Shown here piece after piece: positions 34,695 through 41,922 of a stretch of 64,000 nucleotides of DNA. The position numbers were made by a program, and so were the translations under genes. This DNA comes from Azophilus sp965221465. Its GTDB lineage: Bacteria > Pseudomonadota > Gammaproteobacteria > Pseudomonadales > Azotimanducaceae. The notes beneath the pieces are model-generated. The model searched no databases, was not told where the DNA came from, and saw only the letters and a program-made list of their open reading frames with translations. Within the stretch, counting starts at the first letter, position 1. Every line of letters begins with the position of its first letter. The stretch lies in the NCBI GenBank assembly GCA_965221465.1, contig OZ244892.1, positions 806,001 to 870,000 on the forward strand, in the 5' to 3' direction.

Positions 34695-34967
34695 ATGCGC
34701 ACGACACTCACCATTGACGACGACCTTTTGGCAGCGCTGAAGAAAATGGCCCACGACAGCGGCCAGTCGTTCAAGCACGTAGTCAACGCGACGTTGCGCA
34801 ATGGGCTTACTACGGGTTCGAAACCCCTCGAAGCCAGGCCGCGTTTCCATGTCGCCTCGGCGCCCCGCGGATTCATGCCGGGCCTGGACCCCACCAAGCT
34901 CAACCAACTGGTCGACGAACTGGAAACCGAGGCGTTTCTGGAAAGCCGCCACACACAGGCAGAGTGA
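34695..34967 (+). CDS. vapB: VapB-type ribbon-helix-helix antitoxin
   Basis: A 90-residue protein. The N terminus MRTTLTIDDDLLAALKKMA is the ribbon-helix-helix DNA-binding domain common in antitoxins paired with PIN toxins, followed by SGQSFKHVVNATLRNGL. The C-terminal 45 residues, including a FMPGLDPTKLNQLVDELE segment, should wrap the toxin. The gene has a good promoter with an embedded palindrome just upstream, and is followed by vapC. Its last nine codons are part of a 27-bp tandem duplication. No gene is visible in the ~240 bp upstream. Confidence 0.88.
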   Translation: MRTTLTIDDDLLAALKKMAHDSGQSFKHVVNATLRNGLTTGSKPLEARPRFHVASAPRGFMPGLDPTKLNQLVDELETEAFLESRHTQAE

Positions 34968-34994
34968 GAAAGCCGCCACACACCGGCAGAGTGA
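34941..34994 (+). repeat. 27-bp tandem duplication at the vapB-vapC junction
   Basis: The segment 34941-34967, which ends with the vapB stop codon, is repeated at 34968-34994 with a single A-to-C difference. The second copy ends in a second in-frame TGA. Without it the vapB stop would lie two bases from the vapC TTG start, so the duplication has pushed the two genes apart by 27 bp. Confidence 0.9.
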
Positions 34995-34995
34995 A

Positions 34996-35421
34996 TTGAT
35001 ACTCCCCGACATCAATCTGCTCGTCTACGCCTATAACGAGGATGCCCCGCACCACGCCGAGGCGAAGAAGTGGTGGGAGGATTGCCTCTCGGGAACGGAG
35101 CCGGTGGCCCTGGCCTGGGTGGTGCTGCTGGGTTTTGTCAGGCTGATGTCGAATCGCAGGGTTCTGGTCCGGCCGATGAGCGCACCGGAAGCCATTGGCC
35201 AATGCCGGTCGTGGCTTCTGCGGCCCCACGTCCGTGTCGTCCAGCCGGGCCCCACGCACATGGAACTGTTGGCCGGCTTGCTCGCTGCTCCCGTCAGTTC
35301 CAACCTGGTAACCGACGCGCACCTGGCGGCGCTCGCCATCGAACACCAGGCGGAGTTGCACTCGAACGACAACGACTTCGCCCGCTTTTCAGGGCTCGCC
35401 TGGCGCAACCCCGTGGCCTGA
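34996..35421 (+). CDS. vapC: VapC-type PIN-domain ribonuclease toxin
   Basis: A 141-residue PIN-domain protein. The first catalytic aspartate is in ILPDINLLVYAY, and the C-terminal acidic cluster is in LVTDAHLAALAIEHQAEL and NDNDFARFSGL. VapC toxins cut tRNA or rRNA at specific sites; VapB inhibits them. The best start is TTG 34996, next to the second duplicated stop codon, with no strong Shine-Dalgarno; translation probably depends on coupling to vapB. The conserved second acidic position, usually a glutamate near residue 40, reads AWVVLLGFVRL here, as in one branch of the family. Confidence 0.87.
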   Translation: MILPDINLLVYAYNEDAPHHAEAKKWWEDCLSGTEPVALAWVVLLGFVRLMSNRRVLVRPMSAPEAIGQCRSWLLRPHVRVVQPGPTHMELLAGLLAAPVSSNLVTDAHLAALAIEHQAELHSNDNDFARFSGLAWRNPVA

Positions 35422-35636
35422 AAGCGCTCCTCGTCAAATCAGGGGCGCTTGGCGACAACAGCCTCCGCCGGACAAAGACGATCGCTGGTGGCCATTCAAT
35501 CGAAGTGCTTCGAGAGTGTGGCGGGTTTCGTTGCGGTATTGGCGCTGCTTTGCGTCCTGTTGGGGAGAGAGGCCGGTGCGTCCGGGCGGCAGCGCCGGCA
35601 AATGCCAGACTTGGCGCTCATTTGGAGGATCTTGTC

Positions 35637-37781
35637 ATGACGTTGCGGGGTAATGTCGGATCGGGCCGGCTGGAATGGCGGGGTGGCTGGATTCCGGTTC
35701 TGGTGCTGGCGCCGTTGCTCGCGGTGGGGCCGGGGGTTCACGGCGAACCGGTGATGGAGGAAATCGTCGTCACCGCGCAGAAGCGCGAGGAAAGCCTCTA
35801 CGAGGTGCCCGTTTCGGTGAGCGCCTTCGACGACGGCAAGCTCGAACAGGCGATTATCGACGACGTGGCCGATCTGGGCCGGTACGCGCCGAGTCTCACC
35901 GCCAACAACGTCTCGGCCGGTGGCTCCAACATCTTCATGCGCGGGGTGGGCAACGAGATCATTGCCGTCGGCGCCGATTCCAGCGTTGCCATCTACGTCG
36001 ACGGCGTGTACACGCCCCGTTTCACCTCGGCGCTGAACAACTTCGTCGATGTCGAGCGGGTGGAACTGGTCAAGGGCCCCCAGGGCACGCTATACGGACG
36101 CAACGCCACCGGCGGGGCGATCAACATCGTCACCAGGCAGCCTTCCCAGGAGACTTCGTTCAAGGCCGATTTAGAAATCGCCAACTATTCCGGGCGCAAG
36201 GTACGCGCTGCCGGCGGCGGCGCCATCTCGGAGTCGCTGTCCGGCCGCCTGGCCCTGGTCTACAACAAGAAAGACAACTATTCCTACAACCCCGTCTTCG
36301 ACGAACGCCTGGATGTGGAAGACATGTTCGCCGGCAACGCATCGCTGAAATGGCAGCCGAGCGACCGATTCGAGGCGCTCTTGCGCTACGATTATCTGAA
36401 GGACGAATCGCTCGGCGTGGTCTCGACCCGGGTGCTCGCCCCCGGCGCCGGGCATGCCGGTCTCGCCTTCGACCCGGACCCGTTCGTGAACGGTTCGGAC
36501 TACCGTGTCAGCGATTCGATGAACGACATGGAGTCTCAGGGCTTCAATGCCAGCCTTACCTGGGATTTCGACAACTTCCGGATCACCTCGCTTTCCGCCT
36601 GGAAGTACTTCGAAACCGATCTGGACTACGATGCCGACGGCACTGAACGGGCGCTGCTCTCGGTGGTGCCGATCTCCCAGGAGGATTCCCGTACGCTCTC
36701 GGAAGAGTTGCGCATCGAGTACACGGGCGATGGCCCCTGGGAGTGGATGGCCGGCTTCTTCTATTTCGACGAGGACGCCAGGCAAGACCTGAACCTGGAA
36801 CTGCTCGGGGGCGTGCTGGCGCTGGTGCCGCTCTCCGATCTCGATGTGGAGGCCTGGGCGCTCTTCGGCGAAGTCTCCTTCAATCCCACCGAGCGCCTGA
36901 AGCTGACGGCCGGGCTGCGATACAGCGACGAGACCAAGGACCACGTCACGATCCTGAACGGCGTCAGGCTGCCGGACTCTTCCGGCAGGGCATCCTGGGA
37001 CGCCCTCACACCGAAGTTCACCGTCGGCTACGACCTCGGCGACGACCTGTTCGTCTACGCGACTGCCAGTCGCGGCTTCAAGAGCGGCGGCTTCAACTCC
37101 GTCTCGAACTCCCCGGTGTTCGACCCGGAATACCTGTGGAACTACGAGGTGGGCCTGAAGGGCGCCGCCGCCGACGGCCGGGTGCGCGGCGCCGTCACCG
37201 GTTTCATCTACGACTACACCGACATCCAGGTGCGCATCTATCCCGAGGTCACCGGCGCGCCCATCCCCATCGACAACGCGTCCAAGGCGGAGGTCAAGGG
37301 CCTCGAGATCGAAGGCAGCCTGATGCCCGTCGAGAACTTCCGGTTCGACCTGTCCCTCGCCTACATCGACGGCTCGTACAAGGACTACATCACCGCGAAT
37401 CCCAACGCCGGCAACGCGCTTCAGGATCTTTCCGGCAACCGCATGATCCACTCCCCGAAGCTGAAGGCGAACATCGGCGCCGAGTACGTGTTCGACCTGG
37501 GCGGGGCGGGGTCCCTTGCGCTGCGTGGCGAGTACATCCACAGCGGCAAGATCTATTTCGACCAGTTCAACGTCGACCAGACGAAACAGGCGAGCTACGA
37601 ACTCTGGAATGCCTACCTCACCTATACCAGCCCCGATGGCCGCTGGACGGTCGCAGCCTGGGGAAAGAACCTCGACAACGAGGTCTATGTGCTGCAGATC
37701 TATCCCAGTGCATTGCTCGGCATGCGCGGGCTGCTCGCACCGCCGCGAACCTATGGGGTGAGGGTCGGGTTCAGCATCTGA
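35637..37781 (+). CDS. TonB-dependent outer-membrane receptor
   Basis: A 714-residue receptor: signal peptide (IPVLVLAPLLAVGPGVHG), EEIVVTAQKREESLYEVPVS plug start, IYVDGVYTPRF, VERVELVKGPQGTLYGRN and GGAINIVTRQP plug motifs, and a barrel ending in YGVRVGFSI with a terminal hydrophobic residue. It imports an unknown substrate with TonB energy. ATG 35637 has GGAGG eight bases upstream. A dispersed repeat separates it from the S15-type hydrolase gene on the same strand, so the two may be co-expressed for uptake and cleavage of the same ester or peptide. The 215 bp before it show no feature. Confidence 0.93.
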   Translation: MTLRGNVGSGRLEWRGGWIPVLVLAPLLAVGPGVHGEPVMEEIVVTAQKREESLYEVPVSVSAFDDGKLEQAIIDDVADLGRYAPSLTANNVSAGGSNIFMRGVGNEIIAVGADSSVAIYVDGVYTPRFTSALNNFVDVERVELVKGPQGTLYGRNATGGAINIVTRQPSQETSFKADLEIANYSGRKVRAAGGGAISESLSGRLALVYNKKDNYSYNPVFDERLDVEDMFAGNASLKWQPSDRFEALLRYDYLKDESLGVVSTRVLAPGAGHAGLAFDPDPFVNGSDYRVSDSMNDMESQGFNASLTWDFDNFRITSLSAWKYFETDLDYDADGTERALLSVVPISQEDSRTLSEELRIEYTGDGPWEWMAGFFYFDEDARQDLNLELLGGVLALVPLSDLDVEAWALFGEVSFNPTERLKLTAGLRYSDETKDHVTILNGVRLPDSSGRASWDALTPKFTVGYDLGDDLFVYATASRGFKSGGFNSVSNSPVFDPEYLWNYEVGLKGAAADGRVRGAVTGFIYDYTDIQVRIYPEVTGAPIPIDNASKAEVKGLEIEGSLMPVENFRFDLSLAYIDGSYKDYITANPNAGNALQDLSGNRMIHSPKLKANIGAEYVFDLGGAGSLALRGEYIHSGKIYFDQFNVDQTKQASYELWNAYLTYTSPDGRWTVAAWGKNLDNEVYVLQIYPSALLGMRGLLAPPRTYGVRVGFSI

Positions 37782-37817
37782 CCGGCGCGGATGGGGACAC
37801 GATTGGCCCGGCCCGTA

Positions 37818-37902
37818 TACCGGTTCTCGGCGCCGGATCAAAGCCACGGCTCTCCGCGTCATTGAGTGCTTTAAAATCAATAACTTGAAAATTTCTTTCA
37901 TG
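37818..37902 (+). repeat. Dispersed intergenic repeat, copy 5
   Basis: Has the hairpin segment CCGGTTCTCGGCGCCGG and the core TTTAAAATCAATAACTTG. On the reverse strand it reads RNFQVIDFKAL and then FDPAPRTGIR. Against copy 1 the FDPAPRTG codons differ at five bases without changing an amino acid. Confidence 0.75.
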
Positions 37903-37931
37903 CGAGTAAGGGTTCACGCAGGAGATACAGG

Positions 37932-39725
37932 ATGAGCAAGCAGATTGCCGGCATCGGTCATGGGTTGTTGCTGGTCTGGGTTCTGGCCGGCACGCTTTCC
38001 GGCGCGGCCTGGGCCGCAGCGTCGGCGGAGCCGGTGGCGCGGCCGGCGGAGATGGAGTTTCGCGTAGCAATGCGCGACGGCGCGAGGCTTTTGACCTACG
38101 TCAATCTGCCGGCAGGGGAGGGGCCGTTTCCGACGGTGCTGGTGCGCACGCCCTACCTGCTCTCCATCGGCCCGCGCCACAACCCGGTCATGGATGCCTA
38201 TCTGCAAGCGGGCTACGCCGTTGTCTGGCAACTCGCCCGGGGCATCGGCGACAACGACGGGCGATACCGGTTCATCGCCGACGACCGCAACGACGGCTAC
38301 GACTGCATCGAGTGGATTGCCGAACAGCCCTGGAGCGACGGCAATGTCGGCATGGACCACGGCTCGTACAACGGCATGACCCAACTGCATGCCGCCAGCA
38401 CGTCTCCGCCGGCGTTGAAGGCGATCATCCCGTTCGTGCCGTCGTCCCATTACTTCCGGGAAACGCCGTACTCGGGCGGCATCTTCATGCGCTATCACAT
38501 GTTGAACTGGCACAAGCTGCTCAGGCTGCGCTCGTTCGAGGAAACCGGCGTCGGTTTCATGGATTCTCGCCGGGTCATCGACGACCCCGAGTGGCAGCGT
38601 CTGCTCACCTCCCGCCCGCTCATCGACTCCGCCAACGGCTACCTCGATGGCGACGAACTCGTCCAGTACCGCACGTTCCTCGAGGAATCCACCCTCGACA
38701 GCGACTACTGGCGCGAAACCATGATGATGGACGAGCACTACGCCAACGTGGACATTCCCGTGCTGCTGGTGAGCGGCAACTTCGACCCGACCACCGGCAC
38801 CTTGCACGCCTGGCGGGAGCTCGAAGAGAACGCGCCCAATCCGCAGAACCGCAAGCTGCTGATCGGGCCCTGGAATCACGGCGGTTCCTATGTGGGCATA
38901 CCGCCGAAGGAGGGCCCTTACCGGTTCGACGGCGCAGGTACCGTCGACATGTCCGCCATGCGCATCGCCTTTTACGACCGCTACTTGAAGGGGCTGCCCG
39001 CGTCGGTGCCGCTGCCCGAACGCGTGCGCGTTTTCGTCACCGGCAGCAACGTCTGGCGGGAATTCGACAGCCTGCCGGTACCGGGGCTGGCGAAAACCCC
39101 GCTCTATCTGGCGAGCGATGGCGAGGCCAACAGCGATCGGGGGAATGGCTCGTTGCGGTTCGCGCCGGGTTCGGGTTCGCCGTTCGACACCACCATCGCC
39201 GACCCGGAAAACCCCGTTATTGCCGTAACCGACATGATGGCGGGGGTTGGCGACTACTCCGAAACCCACAAGAGCGACGCCGTACTGGTCTACGATTCAG
39301 AGCCGCTGACGGAACCGATCACGGTGATCGGCGAAAGCCTGGCCGTGATCCATGTTTCCCTGTCGACCCCGGATGCCGATCTGGCGGTCAGTCTGCACGA
39401 GGTCTACCCCGACGGCGCGGCCATTCGACTGGGCGTGGGAGGCAACCTGCGGCTGCGCTACCACCGGGGTTTCGAACGCGAAGTGTTGCTGCAACCCGGC
39501 AGCGTCTACCGGGTGGAAATCCCGTTGGCCTATGTCGGGCATACGCTGGCCGCCGGCAATGTGTTGCGCGTTACCGTCTCCGGCACCGAGTTCCCGATTC
39601 TCGACCCGAACCCGAACACCGGAGAACCCATAGCGACTGCAACCCGGATGCAGACCAGCGAAATCAGGATTCACCACGATGCGGAGAACCCCACCCGCAT
39701 CGAGTTGCCGATCGTGAGCTTGTGA
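37932..39725 (+). CDS. CocE/NonD-type alpha/beta hydrolase (peptidase S15 family)
   Basis: A 597-residue exported hydrolase: signal peptide (LLLVWVLAGTLSGAAWA), an S15 alpha/beta-hydrolase domain from about residue 38 (MRDGARLLTYVNLPAG, RTPYL, YDCIEWIAEQPWSDGNVGM) with nucleophile S145 in HGSYNGMTQ, a cap, and a C-terminal jelly roll (residues 400-597, LSTPDADLAVSLHEVYPDG). The family includes Xaa-Pro dipeptidyl peptidase, cocaine esterase and glutaryl acylases. The nucleophile loop has N where a glycine is usual. Probably cleaves acyl-peptides or esters in the periplasm. The 3' end contains a 16-bp sequence repeated 71 bp downstream. Confidence 0.9.
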   Translation: MSKQIAGIGHGLLLVWVLAGTLSGAAWAAASAEPVARPAEMEFRVAMRDGARLLTYVNLPAGEGPFPTVLVRTPYLLSIGPRHNPVMDAYLQAGYAVVWQLARGIGDNDGRYRFIADDRNDGYDCIEWIAEQPWSDGNVGMDHGSYNGMTQLHAASTSPPALKAIIPFVPSSHYFRETPYSGGIFMRYHMLNWHKLLRLRSFEETGVGFMDSRRVIDDPEWQRLLTSRPLIDSANGYLDGDELVQYRTFLEESTLDSDYWRETMMMDEHYANVDIPVLLVSGNFDPTTGTLHAWRELEENAPNPQNRKLLIGPWNHGGSYVGIPPKEGPYRFDGAGTVDMSAMRIAFYDRYLKGLPASVPLPERVRVFVTGSNVWREFDSLPVPGLAKTPLYLASDGEANSDRGNGSLRFAPGSGSPFDTTIADPENPVIAVTDMMAGVGDYSETHKSDAVLVYDSEPLTEPITVIGESLAVIHVSLSTPDADLAVSLHEVYPDGAAIRLGVGGNLRLRYHRGFEREVLLQPGSVYRVEIPLAYVGHTLAAGNVLRVTVSGTEFPILDPNPNTGEPIATATRMQTSEIRIHHDAENPTRIELPIVSL

Positions 39726-39796
39726 CGGACCACACCAACGTTGAACGTTGCAGCGAATTCTTCGGCTCGCGTCGACCTTTGATCGTGAGCTTGTGA
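39710..39796 (+). repeat. 16-bp direct repeat of the S15 gene's terminal codons
   Basis: GATCGTGAGCTTGTGA, the last five codons with the stop base, occurs at 39710-39725 and again at 39781-39796, with 55 bp between. The intervening DNA contains the inverted pair CAACGTT/AACGTTG. It could be the trace of an insertion that duplicated its target or of a local repair event. Confidence 0.6.
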
Positions 39797-39939
39797 TCAG
39801 CGGCGGAATCCGGCTGCCGGTGTAGCGATCGGTATTCGGCCGCGCTGACGGGGCAATGCCCCAGCGTGGCACCCAAGTGGAGTGCGGGAGCGGTACCGAC
39901 TCATTTGTGCTTGCCGGTGGTCGAGACCGGTCGGCAGAT

Positions 39940-40095
39940 TCACGGGTTTTCCGTTCGCCGACCCGTAAAGCCCTCAAACATGCCCTCGATGCGCGCCATG
40001 CGCTCTCGCAACAAGGCGATGTCGCGGTGCAATACCCAGTGCGAGGCCAGGATTGTCGCCACCACGATAACGACTTCGATCCATGCACTTTCCAT
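39940..40095 (-). CDS. 51-residue membrane-anchored small protein
   Basis: An unannotated-size gene. ATG 40095 is preceded by GGAGG with a five-base spacer. The product starts MESAWIEVVIVVATILASHW, a hydrophobic helix, followed by LHRDIALLRERMARIEGMFE, an amphipathic helix with heptad spacing, and ends RRTENP. It resembles the small membrane/coiled-coil protein at 30214-30516 (one helix plus an RERLxxxE segment). Such short proteins are common near transport and antitoxin genes in proteobacteria, but their role is unknown. It is alone on its strand between the S15 and FAD-oxidase genes. Confidence 0.7.
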   Translation of the reverse strand: MESAWIEVVIVVATILASHWVLHRDIALLRERMARIEGMFEGFTGRRTENP

Positions 40096-40480
40096 TGCTG
40101 CCTCCGCTCACGTATCGGTGTTGCGAGTGCATTATCGCGCAATCCGAGACTTCCCGTGTAGGGAATTCAGCCCTGCGAGATGTGCGCCTTCGACCACGCA
40201 TGCCGCTTGTTGCAAGGATTCGGGGTCTGCCACATCGGCCCTGGGCGCCGCTTTCGCCAGCAACTTCGCATGCCGGGTGCATTCTGACTGAATCCAGACA
40301 AGTTCCCGCTCGATGCGCAGTCGGGGTCACCGGTTGCCGCCCAACATTGACCCGGCGAAGCAACGGGCATTGGCGATGCCCAAGAGCGGATTTGCGGCGA
40401 AAAGCACGAGATCGGAACTCGCGCCTTGATCAAAGGGTGTATCGTTGGACCCCTGAATTGCATCGGCGAAAAGGTGTGCC
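40096..40480. other. Intergenic stretch without a supported gene
   Basis: A 385-bp gap upstream of the FAD oxidase. A ~60-codon frame on the minus strand (about 40345 to 40160, including IQSECTRHAKLLAKAA) looks compositionally gene-like but has no usual start codon and an in-frame stop just upstream, so it may be a decayed gene. Nothing else is visible. Confidence 0.5.
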
Positions 40481-41857
40481 ATGGGCAAGTTGATCGGTCG
40501 AATCGCGGAGCGGCTCGGTGGCAATCGCGTGCTGACCGGCGAGGCGGTGTCGCAACGGGCGATCAGCCTCTGGAACAGCGATCCCAATCCGGCGATGGCG
40601 ATCCTGTTGCCGAGGTCCACCGACGAGGTTTCGGAAATGCTGCGGCTCTGCCACGAAGCCGGGCAGACGGTGGTCACCCAGGGGGGCTTGACGGGCGTCG
40701 TGGCCGGCGCCGACCCCGCGGACACCGATGTGGTGCTCAGCCTGGAAAAGATGAACCGCATCCTGGAAATCGACCCGGTGGATGCCCTGGCCGTGGTGGA
40801 AGCCGGTGCAATCCTGCAGACGGTTCAGGAAGCGGTCGAGGACGAGGGCCTGTTCTTCCCCCTCGACCTCGGCGCCCGGGGCAGTTGCACCATCGGCGGC
40901 AATGTCGCCACCAATGCCGGTGGCATCAACGTCTTTCGCTACGGGATGATGCGCAACCTCGTGCTCGGGCTCGAAGCCGTACTGGCCGACGGCACCGTGA
41001 TCTCGTCGATGAACCGGATGCTGAAGAACAACGCGGGCTACGATCTGAAACAGCTTTTCATCGGCACGGAGGGCACGCTCGGGGTAGTCACCCGCGTCGT
41101 TCTGCGGCTCTTCCGCAAGCCCGCAAGCCGCCAGGATGCCCTGGTCGCACTGGAAAGCTTCGATGCGGTTGCGGCCCTGCTGGCGAGCCTGCAGACCGAC
41201 CTCGGCGGCAACCTGAGCGCCTTCGAGATCATGTGGGGCGACTACTACCGGGCAGTCACCGAACCGGGCGGCCATCGTGCGCCCCTTGCCCGCGGCTATC
41301 CCTACTACGTGGTGGTGCACGCCGAAGGCGGTGACCCGGCCGCGGACATCGACCGATTCGAGGCCGTGCTCGGCGACGCCCTCGAAGAACAGCGAATCGT
41401 CGACGCCGTTGTCGCCCAGTCTGCCCGGGATTCCGACGATATCTGGAAAGTCCGGGAGGACTTCGAAGCGGTGCTGGAACCGCCGCCGGTCTACCTGTAC
41501 GACGTCAGCCTGCCGATCCGGCACATGGAGCAATACGTTGCCGACGTCAGGGACCGCATGGTCGAACTCTGGCCGGACGGCGCCCTGTACACGCTGGGCC
41601 ACGTCGCCGACGGCAACCTGCATTTCTTCCTGCGGCCGAACGTGACGGGCGACCTGCACGCACCGGCCGACCGATGCGTCTACGAACCGCTCGCCCGCTA
41701 CGAAGGTTCGGTTTCAGCCGAACACGGCATCGGCCTCGAGAAGCGCATGTGGCTGCCGCAATGCCGCAGCGCCTCCGAAATTGAACTGATGAAGTCGATG
41801 AAGGCGAGCCTCGACCCACAGAACCTGCTGAACCCGGGAAGAGTGCTGGCCGTCTGA
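40481..41857 (+). CDS. GlcD/D-lactate-dehydrogenase-type FAD-linked oxidase
   Basis: A 458-residue cytoplasmic flavoprotein of the VAO/GlcD family, which includes D-lactate, D-2-hydroxyglutarate and glycolate dehydrogenases. The FAD domain shows TQGGLTGVVAGA, FFPLDLGARGSCTIGGNVATNAGG and the LKNNAGYDLKQLFIGTEGTLG segment; the C-terminal cap shows LGHVADGNLHFFLRPN and SAEHGIGLEKR, with the histidines that bind the active-site metal in this subgroup. It oxidises an unknown 2-hydroxyacid and passes electrons to quinone or a carrier. Start at ATG 40481. It converges on the mtrB-like gene. Confidence 0.9.
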   Translation: MGKLIGRIAERLGGNRVLTGEAVSQRAISLWNSDPNPAMAILLPRSTDEVSEMLRLCHEAGQTVVTQGGLTGVVAGADPADTDVVLSLEKMNRILEIDPVDALAVVEAGAILQTVQEAVEDEGLFFPLDLGARGSCTIGGNVATNAGGINVFRYGMMRNLVLGLEAVLADGTVISSMNRMLKNNAGYDLKQLFIGTEGTLGVVTRVVLRLFRKPASRQDALVALESFDAVAALLASLQTDLGGNLSAFEIMWGDYYRAVTEPGGHRAPLARGYPYYVVVHAEGGDPAADIDRFEAVLGDALEEQRIVDAVVAQSARDSDDIWKVREDFEAVLEPPPVYLYDVSLPIRHMEQYVADVRDRMVELWPDGALYTLGHVADGNLHFFLRPNVTGDLHAPADRCVYEPLARYEGSVSAEHGIGLEKRMWLPQCRSASEIELMKSMKASLDPQNLLNPGRVLAV

Positions 41858-41922
41858 CCTCACGCGACAGTTTGTCGGATTGTGCAATTGTTTCAGGGAC
41901 TTGGCGTAATTCAACCTGGTCG

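Noticed and set aside
40160..40345. ~60-codon minus-strand frame with gene-like composition
   Set aside because: No ATG, GTG or other strong start, and a stop codon just upstream; noted as a possible decayed gene only.
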